Counted from the stretch's first letter, positions 46,532 through 55,296 are shown. The stretch is 64,000 nt of DNA from Mangrovibrevibacter kandeliae (GCF_024519155.1 NZ_JANIFJ010000001.1:1240001-1304000), one strand, 5' to 3'. The notes: a model not told the origin generated them from the letters alone. Translations and numbers: made by a program.

Positions 46532-47059
46532 TCAGCTTTCGAGATGGGCGGGTGCGACGGGGTGCGGCCGGCCGGCGACGTCGAGGATAAAGCGGGCGAC
46601 CGCCTGAATGGCGAGGAGGGCGAAGGCGGTCGGTATCGCCGCCTTGAGGATCCAGCGGTCGGGCAGGCCGCCCGGATCGGCCGAACCTTCGCCGAGCGTG
46701 AAGCTCTGGGCCACGAACTTCAGCGACAGCCACAGCGTGAAGAGCGCGACGGCGGCGAGCAGGAGGTCGCCGACCGCGTTCACCACCCGCTTCGTGCGCG
46801 CCGGGAAATGGGCATAGAGGACGTCGACCCGCACCTCCTCGCCGCGGTTGATGACGTAGGGCATGCCGAACAGCGCAAGCACCGCCATCAGGTGCCACTC
46901 CATCTCCTGCAGGGCCACCGAGCCGTAGGAGAAGAGGTAGCGGGCGAAGACGTTGAAGGCGATCAGGAGGACGAGTGCGAGGCCGAGCCAGGCAACCGCC
47001 TCGCAGATACGGCGGACGAGGCGATCAGCCCCGTCCGCGATGCGAGAGAGCAGGCTCAC
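46532..47059 (-). CDS. dctQ: TRAP transporter small permease (DctQ)
   Basis: A 175-aa protein with four hydrophobic segments (AWLGLALVLLIAFNVFARYLF, WHLMAVLALFGMPYVI, LLLAAVALFTLWLSL and AFALLAIQAVARFIL), the DctQ layout. GEEVRVDVLY is the family motif. It supports DctM. The start GTG at 47059 overlaps the dctP stop (GTGA), so a GTG start is favoured over any internal ATG. Translationally coupled with dctP. Confidence 0.88.
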   Translation of the reverse strand: MSLLSRIADGADRLVRRICEAVAWLGLALVLLIAFNVFARYLFSYGSVALQEMEWHLMAVLALFGMPYVINRGEEVRVDVLYAHFPARTKRVVNAVGDLLLAAVALFTLWLSLKFVAQSFTLGEGSADPGGLPDRWILKAAIPTAFALLAIQAVARFILDVAGRPHPVAPAHLES

Positions 47060-48141
47060 GACTTGTAGAGGACCGGCAGGAGCGGCTCGTTCGACGTCGC
47101 TGCCCACGCGCCATACTGCGCCTTGAAGGCCATGTAGGCCTCGTGGACCTTCTTGGTCTGCGGGTCGGCTGCGGCAAGCTCCTCCAGTGTCTGCTTGGTG
47201 ACCTCGCGCAGCTTCTCCACGACGTCCTGCGGCAGCGGCTGGGCGATCACGCCGAAATTGTCGACGAGGTCCTTCATCGCCTCGGCGTTGGTCGCATCGC
47301 ACCAGGCGTTGCTCTCGACGTTGCAGGCCATGGCCGCCGCCTTGACGATCGCCTTCAGGTCGTCCGGCAGGCCGTCCCAGGCGGCCTTGTTGATGAGGAG
47401 CTCGGTGACGTTGTTCGGCTCGTGCCAGCCGGTCGTGTAGTAGTATTTCGCCGCCTTCTGCAGCCCGAGCCGGCGGTCCTGGTACGGCCCGACGAACTCG
47501 GCCGCGTCGATGACGCCGCGCTCGAGCGCCGGGAAGATCTCGCCGCCGGGCAGCAGCTGCACGTTGACACCGAGCTTGGCGTAGACCTTTCCGGCAAGGC
47601 CGGGGATGCGCATCTTCAGGCCGTTGAAGTCCTCGACCGACTTGATCTCCTTGCGGAACCAGCCGGTCATCTGGACACCGGTGTTGCCCATCGGAAAGGC
47701 CACGAGCCCGAGCGGCTCGTAGACCTCGTGCCACAGCTCGATGCCGCCGCCGTTGTACATCCAGGCGTTGGTGCCCGCGACGTCCATGCCGAAGGGCACG
47801 GTCGTGAAATACTGCGCGGCCGGGATCTTGCCGGCCCAGTAATAGGCGTTCGCGGCGTTCATCTCGACGACGCCGCCCTGCACGGCGTCGAAGCCTTCGA
47901 GAGCCGGAATCAGTTCACCGGCGGCGAAGTGCTGGATCGTCAGCCGGCCGTCCGACATCGCGGCGACCTTCTTGCAGAAGTCTGTCGGACTGCCCGGACC
48001 CTCGACGTAGAACGGCGATCCCGGTCCGTAGGCATTGGTCATCTTCCAGCTGAAGCTGGTCTGGGCCCGTGCGACGGCCGGCATCGCCACCGCTCCGGTG
48101 GCGGCGAGCGCCGAGCCCCGCAGGAATTCACGCCGTTTCAT
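47056..48141 (-). CDS. dctP: TRAP transporter substrate-binding protein (DctP family)
   Basis: A 361-aa periplasmic solute receptor. It starts MKRREFLRGSALAATG, a twin-arginine signal with cleavage after the ARAQ region. DFNGLKMRIPGLAGKVYAKL contains the conserved Arg that holds the substrate carboxylate, and YQDRRLGLQKAAKYYYTT resembles the TakP-like subgroup, which in characterised cases binds 2-oxo acids. The substrate here is unknown. RBS AGAGGAGAG precedes the ATG. First gene of dctP-dctQ-dctM-gamma-glutamyltransferase. Tat export would use the tatABC genes at 17.6 kb. Confidence 0.9.
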   Translation of the reverse strand: MKRREFLRGSALAATGAVAMPAVARAQTSFSWKMTNAYGPGSPFYVEGPGSPTDFCKKVAAMSDGRLTIQHFAAGELIPALEGFDAVQGGVVEMNAANAYYWAGKIPAAQYFTTVPFGMDVAGTNAWMYNGGGIELWHEVYEPLGLVAFPMGNTGVQMTGWFRKEIKSVEDFNGLKMRIPGLAGKVYAKLGVNVQLLPGGEIFPALERGVIDAAEFVGPYQDRRLGLQKAAKYYYTTGWHEPNNVTELLINKAAWDGLPDDLKAIVKAAAMACNVESNAWCDATNAEAMKDLVDNFGVIAQPLPQDVVEKLREVTKQTLEELAAADPQTKKVHEAYMAFKAQYGAWAATSNEPLLPVLYKS

Positions 48142-48564
48142 GCTGCTCTCCTCTTACCTCTGCGGCCCCGCTCGCCGGCGCCGCTGGCTGGTGCAAAGCA
48201 CGCAGCGTGCCAGTTTGCCGCAGAGGGGGCGGGATGGGGCCGGAATGCGAGCGGCAGCCGCAAGCTGCGTCGATCAGCACGCGCCAGATGCGCGTACACA
48301 CGGCATAGGCATTTGCGCGGATATGCATACGCGCGCGGCAGAAGATGCAGAAGGTGCGCATCTCGTGAGCGGATCGGTCGGCGCGCGGGTGTCACGCGCT
48401 GGACGTCTCGGCATCGTCGGTTCTGGGACTTGGGCCCGATTCACCAGCGCTGGACGGTGTTTGCTGCGTCGCAAGAACTTCGTCGGGCTGCAATTCGCAC
48501 GCCTAGGAGAGCCGCTACGACTGGGATGAGTTCTGGAACGTCTCCAAACCCGGGAACAGCTCAC
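48142..48564. other. 423-bp divergent control region between dctP and phoD
   Basis: No credible coding frame. It must hold the promoters of both operons. Around 48287-48340 there is an imperfect inverted repeat GCGCGTA...TACGCGC with a central palindromic ATATGCAT, a possible regulator site. I see no PhoB box (CTGTCAT direct repeats), which argues against classical phosphate control of phoD. Confidence 0.4.
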
Positions 48565-50145
48565 ATGCGTCAGACCCTCAAGTTCACGCGCCGCCACTTC
48601 CTCGCATCGGCCGGCGCCGCCGGCGTGGTGGCCGGCAGTGGCCTCGCCATGCCGTCGATCAGCCGCGCCCAGTCGCGCCCGTCCTTCACGCACGGCGTCC
48701 AGTCCGGCGACGTCGACACCTCTTCGGGCATGGCCTGGGTGCGGGCCGACCGGCCGTCGCACGTCGACTTCGAGTGGGCGACCACCGAAAGCTTCAAGAA
48801 CGCCCGCAAGCTGCATCCGCTGACGGCGATGCCGGAGTCCGACTTTGCGGTGAAGCGTCTGCTCGAGGGGCTGCCGTCCGACCAGGACATCTTCTGGCGC
48901 GCCGTCGCCACCGACCTCACCGACGTCAACGGCGTCTCGGAGCCGATCACCGGCCGCTTCCGGACCGCGCCCGCCTCGCGCCGCTCGGTCAAGTTCACCT
49001 GGTCGGGCGACACCGTCGGCCAGGGCTGGGGGATCGACGAGAGCCGCGGCGGCATGAAGGCCTACGGCACCATGGCCAGGCACCAGCCGGACTTCTTCCT
49101 GCACTCGGGCGACACGATCTATGCCGACGGCCCGCTCAAGGAGAGCGTCGACCTCAAGGACGGCACGGTCTGGAAGAACATCGTCACCCCCGAGAAGTCG
49201 AAGGTCGCCGAGACGCTCGACGAGTATCGCGGCCAGTGGAAGTACAACCTTCTCGACAAGAACGTGCGCGACCTCTATGCGAGCGTCCCGGTCTTCTACC
49301 AGTGGGACGACCACGAGGTCCTGAACAATTGGTCTTCCTCGAAGGACCTCAGCGCCGACGACCGCTATACCGTCAAGGACATCGAGCTCCTCGCCGCCCG
49401 CGCGGCGCGCGCCTATCACGAGATGACCTCGATCCGCTACGCGCCGCAGGAGCCGGGCCGGGTCTACCGCAAGATCGCCTATGGTCCGCTGGTCGACGTC
49501 TTCTTCCTCGACATGCGCAGCTATCGCGGCCCGAACAATGACGGCATGGCGAGCGCGCTGTCGCCGGCCGCCCAGATGATGGGGCCGGAGCAGATCGCCT
49601 GGCTGAAGCGCGAGCTTGTGAACTCGAACGCGACCTGGAAGGTGATCGCCGCCGACATGCCGCTCGGGCTGATCGTCTGGGACGACTTCGCCAATGCGAA
49701 GGGTGTCGAGGCCGTGGCGAACGGCGACAACGGCCCGGCCAAGGGCCGCGAACTCGAATTCGCCGACCTGTTGCGCTTCATCAAGTCGGCCGGCGTGAAG
49801 AACACCGTCTGGCTGACCGCCGACGTGCACTACACGGCGGCCCACCACTACAGCCCGGACCGGGCGCAGTTCCAGGACTTCGAGCCGTTCTGGGAGTTCG
49901 TCTCCGGCCCGATCCACGCCGGCACCTTCGGCCCGAACGGCCTCGACATGACCTTCGGCCCCGAGGTCCGCTTCATCAAGGCGCCGACCGAGGAGCAGGG
50001 GCAGAACCTGCCGCCCTCTGCCGGGCTGCAGTTCTTCGGCATCGTCGAGGTCGACGGCGCGAGCGAGCAGATGACCGTGCGCCTGATGGATGCCGACGAC
50101 AACGAGCTCTGGTCGACGACCCTCGACCCGCAGCAGAGCATCTGA
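48565..50145 (+). CDS. phoD: Alkaline phosphatase D (PhoD family), Tat-exported
   Basis: A 526-aa PhoD-type phosphatase/phosphodiesterase. The signal peptide has a clear twin-arginine motif (TRRHFLASAG, near residue 9) and a hydrophobic core ending SRAQ. Domain motifs: FTWSGDTVGQGW, FFLHSGDTIYADGP, YQWDDHEVLNNW and LTADVHYTAAHHY carry metal-binding Asp/His residues of the Ca/Fe PhoD type. Export is through TatABC. ATG 48565 is followed directly by the signal; no PhoB box was found upstream. A strong terminator lies after the gene. Confidence 0.93.
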   Translation: MRQTLKFTRRHFLASAGAAGVVAGSGLAMPSISRAQSRPSFTHGVQSGDVDTSSGMAWVRADRPSHVDFEWATTESFKNARKLHPLTAMPESDFAVKRLLEGLPSDQDIFWRAVATDLTDVNGVSEPITGRFRTAPASRRSVKFTWSGDTVGQGWGIDESRGGMKAYGTMARHQPDFFLHSGDTIYADGPLKESVDLKDGTVWKNIVTPEKSKVAETLDEYRGQWKYNLLDKNVRDLYASVPVFYQWDDHEVLNNWSSSKDLSADDRYTVKDIELLAARAARAYHEMTSIRYAPQEPGRVYRKIAYGPLVDVFFLDMRSYRGPNNDGMASALSPAAQMMGPEQIAWLKRELVNSNATWKVIAADMPLGLIVWDDFANAKGVEAVANGDNGPAKGRELEFADLLRFIKSAGVKNTVWLTADVHYTAAHHYSPDRAQFQDFEPFWEFVSGPIHAGTFGPNGLDMTFGPEVRFIKAPTEEQGQNLPPSAGLQFFGIVEVDGASEQMTVRLMDADDNELWSTTLDPQQSI

Positions 50146-50172
50146 CTCCGCAGTCCCGCATCCGTCGACAGG

Positions 50173-50208
50173 GCGGCCCGGTCCGGCAGGACCGGGCCGC
50201 TTCGCGTT
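50173..50208 (+). terminator. Terminator after phoD
   Basis: A perfect 12-bp stem (50173-50184 / 50189-50200) with a GGCA loop, followed by TTCGCGTTT. Very stable; the T-run is broken. Confidence 0.7.
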
Positions 50209-50269
50209 TGCAAACCGGTCCGTGCCACTGCTAAGCCGACCGAAGAATTCCAAGCTTCGGAGACAGGCG

Positions 50270-51253
50270 ATGCAGCAGCGCACACTCGGTCATGGTGGTC
50301 CTCAGGTCGGTGCGGTCGGGCTCGGCTGCATGAGCTTTGCCGGCGTCTACGGAGGAACCGACCTCGCCGAGAGCCATCGCACCCTTGCAGCCGCGCTCGA
50401 ACTCGGCGTCACGCATCTCGACACCGCGCTGATCTACGGCAACGGCCTCTCAGAGGAGGTGATCGGCGCCTTCATCAAGGACCATCCCGGCCGCTTCTCG
50501 ATCGCCACCAAGGGTGGCATCCGGACGCAGCCGACGCGCAGCTTCGACAACTCCGAGGCGTATCTGCGCGACTGTCTCGAAGGCTCTCTGCGTCGCCTCG
50601 GCGTCGAGCACGTCGACCTATACTACATCCACCGCCGCGACCAGACGATCCCGATCGAGGAGGTGACGGGCACGCTGTCGCGCTTCGTCGAGGAGGGCAA
50701 GATCGGCGGCATCGGCTACTCCGAGATCGCGCCGGCCTCGCTGGAGCGCGCCGCGGCGGTGCATCCGGTGCGGGCGGTGCAGAGCGAGTACTCGCTGTGG
50801 ACCCGCCTGCCGGAGCTCGGGATGCTTCAGGCCTGCGCCCGTCTCGGCACGGCCTTCGTGGCGTTCTCGCCGGTCGGGCGTGGCATCTTCGGCGAGACGC
50901 CGCTTGATCCTTCAGCCTTCTCCGACAAGGACTTCCGCAAGAACAATCCGCGCTTCGTCGAACCGAACTATTCAGCCAACGAAGCGTTCGTCGCGCGTTT
51001 GCGCGACTACGCCCGCAGCCGTGGCTGGAGCGTGGCGGCGCTCGCCATCGCGTGGACGCTGGCGAAGTGGGAGCATGTCATCAGCATTCCCGGCACGCGC
51101 TCGCCGGAGCATCTGGCCGTCGACGCGTCGGCCGCCGACATCGCGCTGACCGCAGAGGATCTGGCCGCGATCGACGCCATCCTGCCGCCGGGCTTCGCGC
51201 ATGGCGACCGCTACTCCGATGCCCAGGCACTCGGGCCCGAGCGCTACTGCTGA
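50270..51253 (+). CDS. Aldo/keto reductase
   Basis: A 327-aa NADPH-dependent oxidoreductase with a TIM-barrel fold. The catalytic tetrad is visible as D51, Y56 (HLDTALIYGNG), K81 (IATKGG) and H121 (LYYIHRRD). IEEVTGTLSRFVEEGKI and IPGTRSPEHLAVDASA are family cofactor-binding features. It resembles the YakC-type aldo/keto reductases that act on sugars or aldehydes; its substrate is unknown. ATG 50270 lies after AGACAGGCG; it stands alone between phoD and the aminotransferase. Confidence 0.9.
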   Translation: MQQRTLGHGGPQVGAVGLGCMSFAGVYGGTDLAESHRTLAAALELGVTHLDTALIYGNGLSEEVIGAFIKDHPGRFSIATKGGIRTQPTRSFDNSEAYLRDCLEGSLRRLGVEHVDLYYIHRRDQTIPIEEVTGTLSRFVEEGKIGGIGYSEIAPASLERAAAVHPVRAVQSEYSLWTRLPELGMLQACARLGTAFVAFSPVGRGIFGETPLDPSAFSDKDFRKNNPRFVEPNYSANEAFVARLRDYARSRGWSVAALAIAWTLAKWEHVISIPGTRSPEHLAVDASAADIALTAEDLAAIDAILPPGFAHGDRYSDAQALGPERYC

Positions 51254-51367
51254 CGATCGCGCACAGTCGCCCCGGCCTCGGGCGCCTCTCGCGCGCACGC
51301 GCCCGATGAACTAGCCTGCGGTCGCCGCGCCGCTTCGCCGGCGGCCCGAGATGTCGAGGATGATTCC

Positions 51368-52813
51368 ATGAGCAGCCAGCCGAATTCGCCCGAGGCACGC
51401 GACGTCGCCTATCACCTCCACAGCTACACCAATGCGCGGCTGCACGAAGCGAACGGCCCGCTGGTGATCGAGCGCGGCGAGGGCGTCTATGTCGAGGACG
51501 GCGAGGGCAAGCGCTACATCGAGGCGATGAGCGGCCTCTGGTCGGTCGCGCTCGGCTGGGGCGAGGAGCGGCTCGTCGAGGCGGCGGCTCGGCAGATGCG
51601 CAAGCTGCCCTACTACCACACCTTTACCCACAAGTCGCACGGGCCGGTGATCGAGCTCGCCGAGAAGCTGGTCGGCATGGCGCCGGTGCCGATGTCGAAG
51701 GCCTACTTCACCAATTCGGGCTCGGAGGCGAACGACACCGTCATCAAGATGCTGTGGTACCGCGCCAATGCGCTCGGCCAGCCGCAGAAGAAGAAGATCA
51801 TCAGCCGGGTGAAGGGGTATCACGGCGTGACGCTGGCCAGCGCCAGCCTCACCGGTTTGCCCAACAACCATCGCTCCTTCGATCTGCCGATCGAGCGGGT
51901 GCTGCACACCATGACACCGCATCACTGGCGCGAAGGGCAGCCGGGCGAAAGCGAAGAAGACTTCGCCACGCGCTGCGCCGACGAACTGGACGCGCTGATC
52001 GAGCGTGAGGGCGCCGATACCATCGCCGCCTTCATCGGCGAGCCGGTGATGGGCGCCGGCGGCGTGATCGTGCCGCCCGCGACCTACTGGGAGAAGATCC
52101 AGGCGGTCCTCGCCAGGCACGACGTGCTCCTCGTCGCCGACGAGGTGATCACCGGCTTCGGGCGGACCGGCAACATGTTCGGCAGCCAGACCTTCGGCAT
52201 TCGGCCGGACATCATGACGCTGTCGAAGCAACTGACCTCCTCGTACATCCCGATGTCGGCGCTCTTGATCAACGAGCGGGTCTACCAGCCGCTCGCCGAG
52301 GAGAGCGGGGCGATCGGCACGTTCGGCCACGGCTATACGGCGGCAGGCCATCCCGTCGGTGCGGCCGTCGCACTGGAGAACCTCGCGATCATCGAGGAGC
52401 GGGACCTCGTCGGGCGTGTGCGCGACCTCGCGCCGCTGATGCAGTCGCGCCTGCGCCGGTTCGCCGAGCATCCGCTCGTCGGCGAGGCCCGCGGCGTCGG
52501 CCTGATGGGCGCGGTCGAGCTCGTCACCGACAAGACGTCGAAGACCGCGCTGGAGAAGCCGGGCGCGCTCGGCGCCGCGGTGTTCGCCGAACTGCAGTCG
52601 CGCGGCGTCATCGGTCGCGCGATCGGCGACGCCATCGCCTTCTGTCCGCCTCTGATCATCTCCGAGGCGCAACTCGACACGGTGTTCGACACGCTGGCTT
52701 CCGCTCTGGATGCCGTCCAGAAGCAGCTTGGCGACCATGCGGTTTCCGCCGTGGCCTCTCCTGCTCCGGGCGGGGCGGACGCGGGCGAGGTGCGAACGGA
52801 CCGAGGCGCTTAA
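51368..52813 (+). CDS. Class III aminotransferase (omega-transaminase type)
   Basis: A 481-aa PLP-dependent enzyme. The PLP lysine is K287 (MTLSKQLTSSY) with D258 in LLVADEVITGFGRTG. The N-terminal SGLWSVALGWG and LPYYHTFTHKSHGPVIELAEKL, and FGHGYTAAGHPVGAAVALENL, match the class III group that includes aspartate/pyruvate aminotransferases with amine donors. Substrate unknown; polyamine or beta-alanine related roles are possible. ATG 51368 is preceded by GAGGATG. C-terminal tail is Ala/Gly-rich and poorly conserved. Confidence 0.88.
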   Translation: MSSQPNSPEARDVAYHLHSYTNARLHEANGPLVIERGEGVYVEDGEGKRYIEAMSGLWSVALGWGEERLVEAAARQMRKLPYYHTFTHKSHGPVIELAEKLVGMAPVPMSKAYFTNSGSEANDTVIKMLWYRANALGQPQKKKIISRVKGYHGVTLASASLTGLPNNHRSFDLPIERVLHTMTPHHWREGQPGESEEDFATRCADELDALIEREGADTIAAFIGEPVMGAGGVIVPPATYWEKIQAVLARHDVLLVADEVITGFGRTGNMFGSQTFGIRPDIMTLSKQLTSSYIPMSALLINERVYQPLAEESGAIGTFGHGYTAAGHPVGAAVALENLAIIEERDLVGRVRDLAPLMQSRLRRFAEHPLVGEARGVGLMGAVELVTDKTSKTALEKPGALGAAVFAELQSRGVIGRAIGDAIAFCPPLIISEAQLDTVFDTLASALDAVQKQLGDHAVSAVASPAPGGADAGEVRTDRGA

Positions 52814-52929
52814 CCTCCGGTTAAACCGATTTGAACTGAGCGAATGGCTTGTATGCGCCTCGGCGCATGGGTGAGCGTCCCGCCGCCTGCTATGTTGCGT
52901 TGCATCAAACGCAGCCAAGGACTATCGCC

Positions 52930-53088
52930 ATGAAGATCGCAAGAACGCTTCGCGCCATGCTTGGCGGCAACGAGCATGTCGACTTCGAGCGCAACTACCT
53001 GAACCAGGCCGTCTCGCTCGCCGACCTCGAGCGGCGCCAGCGTGAACTCGACGCCGGCCGTCGCGATCACCGCTACTACTCCTTCTGA
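52930..53088 (+). CDS. DUF3563-like small protein
   Basis: A 52-aa protein MKIARTLRAMLGGNEH, then FERNYLNQAVSLADLERRQRELDAGRRDHRYYSF. The pattern of a short basic start, YLNQAVSLADLERRQREL and a basic C-terminus agrees with DUF3563, a family of short proteins of unknown function common in proteobacteria. ATG 52930 is chosen over the upstream in-frame codons that lack a ribosome binding site. It lies between a class III aminotransferase and a ferritin-like gene in opposite orientation. Confidence 0.6.
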   Translation: MKIARTLRAMLGGNEHVDFERNYLNQAVSLADLERRQRELDAGRRDHRYYSF

Positions 53089-53120
53089 ACGGCCGGCGCC
53101 GGCAGACCGAGCAGCGGCGA

Positions 53121-53642
53121 TCAGGTCAGTTCGGCCTCGATGGCGGCGGGGTTGACGACGCCCTCGGCGAGATCGGTGAGAAGATCATCGGTGTCGCGCT
53201 CTTCGTCGAGGATTCCCTCCAGGATCTGGGCTTCCTCTTCCCTCTCGAACGTCGTGGCGTGTGCGGCGAGGGTTCCGTAGATGGCGATCTCGTAGTGCTC
53301 GATTCGCTGTGCCGCGGCGATCAGCACCGCGTCGCGCAACGGGCCGGCCCGCATCCCCGCGGTCAGCGCGCGCCATTCGGCGACCAGCGCCGACAAGGTG
53401 GCATCGTCGTCGCTGGCGGCGTCGTCGCCTGCATCGTCCTCGTCGAGAAGGTCGTCGAGGATCGCTGCAACCTGCTCCTCGTGCTCCTCCGTCTCTTCCG
53501 CGTGGCTCCGGAACGCCAGCTTGAGACGGCGCTCGGATGCCGCCTGCTCCATCAGCGGCAGGGCCTCCGCCAGGAGCTGTTCCAGCCGGTGGGCACGTCG
53601 CAGTTCCGCGACGTACATGTCCTTCAACGTGGTGATCGGCAT
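53121..53642 (-). CDS. Ferritin-like DUF892 (YciE/YciF) protein
   Basis: A 173-aa helical protein. Motifs: TLKDMYVAELRRAHRLEQLL near the start, AFRSHAEETEEHEEQV (metal-ligand Glu/His), IAAAQRIEHYEIAIYGTL and AAHATTFEREEEAQILEGILDEERDTD. This is the DUF892 ferritin-like family, often induced in stress in Alphaproteobacteria. A region of Asp/Ala-rich sequence (DDAGDDAASDDDAT) is a local insertion. AGAGGA precedes ATG 53642. A possible EcfG-type promoter lies at 53670-53694. Confidence 0.88.
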   Translation of the reverse strand: MPITTLKDMYVAELRRAHRLEQLLAEALPLMEQAASERRLKLAFRSHAEETEEHEEQVAAILDDLLDEDDAGDDAASDDDATLSALVAEWRALTAGMRAGPLRDAVLIAAAQRIEHYEIAIYGTLAAHATTFEREEEAQILEGILDEERDTDDLLTDLAEGVVNPAAIEAELT

Positions 53643-53669
53643 GGGCGTCCTCTGGTCGGGGTCTGCAAG

Positions 53670-53694
53670 AACCGCAGCGACCGGGCTTGGTTCC
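53670..53694 (-). promoter_or_regulatory. Candidate EcfG (general stress) promoter for the DUF892 gene
   Basis: On the minus strand GGAAC (53694-53690), a 16-base spacer and GGTT (53673-53670), 28 bases before the ATG. The EcfG consensus is GGAAC-N16/17-CGTT; one base of the -10 differs. Confidence 0.45.
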
Positions 53695-53712
53695 AGTGCC
53701 CGACGCAGAGCT

Positions 53713-54312
53713 TCAGCGCCGTGTCGATGAGGGGGTCGCCGCGGCGATTGGCCGGCTGAGAAAGCGCGACCCCGCCGCCGCGAAGCGCCACGGCGTGTCG
53801 ACGCCGCGGCTGATGCCGATGCGCGGCGCGCAGACGACGGTCACCGGCTCGCTGCGGGGCAGCAGCCGGAACGGCGGCGCGTCGAGCGCGAGCCCATCCT
53901 GCGCCTTCGACAGCCCCAGCGCCTGGCACAGCCGGCCCGGCCCGGCGCAGAGCTTGCGCTCGTCGCGCGTGCCGCGACGGTCCTGCATCGCCGCGACACC
54001 GTGCTCCGGCACAAGGGCTCGGATGAGCACGGCGCTGCCGACGCCCGCCGGCTCGCAGACGACGTTCAGGCACCAGTGGACGCCATAGGAGAAGTAGACA
54101 TAGGCGTGGCCGGGCGGTCCGAACATCGACCCATTGCGGCGCGTCGGCCCCATGTGGCTGTGCGAGGCCGGGTCCGCCTCTTCGTAGGCTTCGGTCTCGA
54201 CGATTGTGCCCCCGACGCCGTCGACGAGCAGCGTCGCGCCGACCAGATCGCGGGCGACCGCAGCGGCGGGCCGGTCGAACCAGCCGCGAGACAGCGGCGT
54301 GCCTTGCGTCAC
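53713..54312 (-). CDS. 3-methyladenine DNA glycosylase (Mpg/AAG family)
   Basis: A 199-aa DNA repair glycosylase that excises alkylated purines. Motifs: WFDRPAAAVARDLVGATLLV, GGTIVETEAYEEADPASH (catalytic Glu), RNGSMFGPPGHAYVYFSYGVHWCLNVVCE and GPGRLCQALGL are those of the AAG fold. It starts with GTG overlapping the rlmB stop (GTGA), so the two genes form an operon. The C-terminal end is Arg-rich. Length is typical (~190-200). Confidence 0.93.
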   Translation of the reverse strand: MTQGTPLSRGWFDRPAAAVARDLVGATLLVDGVGGTIVETEAYEEADPASHSHMGPTRRNGSMFGPPGHAYVYFSYGVHWCLNVVCEPAGVGSAVLIRALVPEHGVAAMQDRRGTRDERKLCAGPGRLCQALGLSKAQDGLALDAPPFRLLPRSEPVTVVCAPRIGISRGVDTPWRFAAAGSRFLSRPIAAATPSSTRR

Positions 54313-55151
54313 CGGGCGAGGTGCCAGCGCGCCGCGTAAAGCGCGACCGCGGCTGCATTCGAGACGTTCAGCGACTTGATCCGGCCGGGAACGTCCAGTC
54401 TGGCCAGAGAAGCCACCGTGTCGCGCGTCTTCTGCCGCAGGCCCTTGCCCTCCGAGCCGAGGATCAGCGCGACCTTGCGGCCGGCGAGCGCCGCCTCGAG
54501 CGGCTGCGGCCCCTCCGAGTCGAGGCCGACCGTCTGGTAGCCGAGGCTCGCGAGCTCGCCGAGGGCGTCGGCAAGGTTGACCACCTCGATGTGCGGCACG
54601 ACCTCGAGCGCACCAGACGCAGACTTCGCAAGGACACCCGATTCCTGGGGCGAGTGACGTGTCGTGGTGATCAGCGCGCCGACGTCGAAGGCCGCCGCCG
54701 AGCGCAGGATCGCGCCGACATTGTGGGGATCGGTCACCTGGTCGAGCACCAGCAGGAGATTCGCTTCGGCCAGCGAATCGAGACGCCGGGCCGGCAGCGG
54801 GTCGGCCTCCAGCATCACGCCCTGGTGGACGGCGTCGGTGCCGAGCTCCTGGTCGAGCAGCTTTGGCTCGACGATCTCGAGCGGGCAGGGCGGTTCGCCC
54901 GCCAGCTCGAGGCGGTTGACCGCGTTGCGGGTCGCCAGCAGGCGATGCAGCCTGCGCTCGGGATTGGCGAGCGCCGCCTGCACCGTATGGATGCCATAGA
55001 GCCGCACGCGGTCGGCCGGCGCCGGGCGCCCGGGATGGCTCGGCCGCCGCGGCCGCACCGGCGGTGCGCCGCGGGTCTTCTCCCGGTGCGCCCGCCGCAG
55101 GCGTGCATAATGACTGTCTTTCGGGGTGCCGCCGGTATCGTTGTCGCTCAT
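54309..55151 (-). CDS. rlmB: 23S rRNA (guanosine-2'-O-) methyltransferase RlmB
   Basis: A 280-aa SPOUT methyltransferase that methylates G2251 (E. coli numbering) of 23S rRNA. The substrate-binding domain begins YGIHTVQAALANPERRLHRLL; the SPOUT knot shows VLDQVTDPHNVGAILRSAAAF, LILGSEGKGLRQ and LNVSNAAAVALY. ATG 55151 gives the Ser/Asp-rich N-terminus of the family (with a basic tail of RPRRPSHPGRP); the frame is open 36 bases upstream. It is coupled to the downstream mpg-like gene and divergent from the tRNA-Tyr promoter. Confidence 0.92.
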   Translation of the reverse strand: MSDNDTGGTPKDSHYARLRRAHREKTRGAPPVRPRRPSHPGRPAPADRVRLYGIHTVQAALANPERRLHRLLATRNAVNRLELAGEPPCPLEIVEPKLLDQELGTDAVHQGVMLEADPLPARRLDSLAEANLLLVLDQVTDPHNVGAILRSAAAFDVGALITTTRHSPQESGVLAKSASGALEVVPHIEVVNLADALGELASLGYQTVGLDSEGPQPLEAALAGRKVALILGSEGKGLRQKTRDTVASLARLDVPGRIKSLNVSNAAAVALYAARWHLAR

Positions 55152-55267
55152 GGCCGCCTGCTTAGCGGCTGCGCCGTGCGCGCACAACGCGTCGGTGGCA
55201 GCTGGCTGTCCGGCGATGGCCCGCCGGCGCCGGCCGCGCCGCTGGACGTCCGGCGGGCAAAGCCGTG

Positions 55268-55296
55268 TTGACAGAGCGGGCGGCGGTCTGCATAAC
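55268..55296 (+). promoter_or_regulatory. Sigma-70 promoter of tRNA-Tyr-tRNA-Gly(-tuf)
   Basis: TTGACA (55268-55273, perfect consensus), 17-base spacer, CATAAC (55291-55296). Transcription would start near 55303, about 75 bases before tRNA-Tyr. Confidence 0.65.

Noticed and set aside
43559-47068. A 1169-codon open frame on the plus strand opposite the gamma-glutamyltransferase and TRAP genes
   Set aside because: The predicted protein is Arg/Asp/His-rich, low in complexity and antisense to four genes with clear families. In GC-rich DNA such frames are expected by chance.
46975-48564. An upstream in-frame extension of phoD running across the dctP gene
   Set aside because: It is antisense to dctP and dctQ; the Tat signal fixes the start at 48565.
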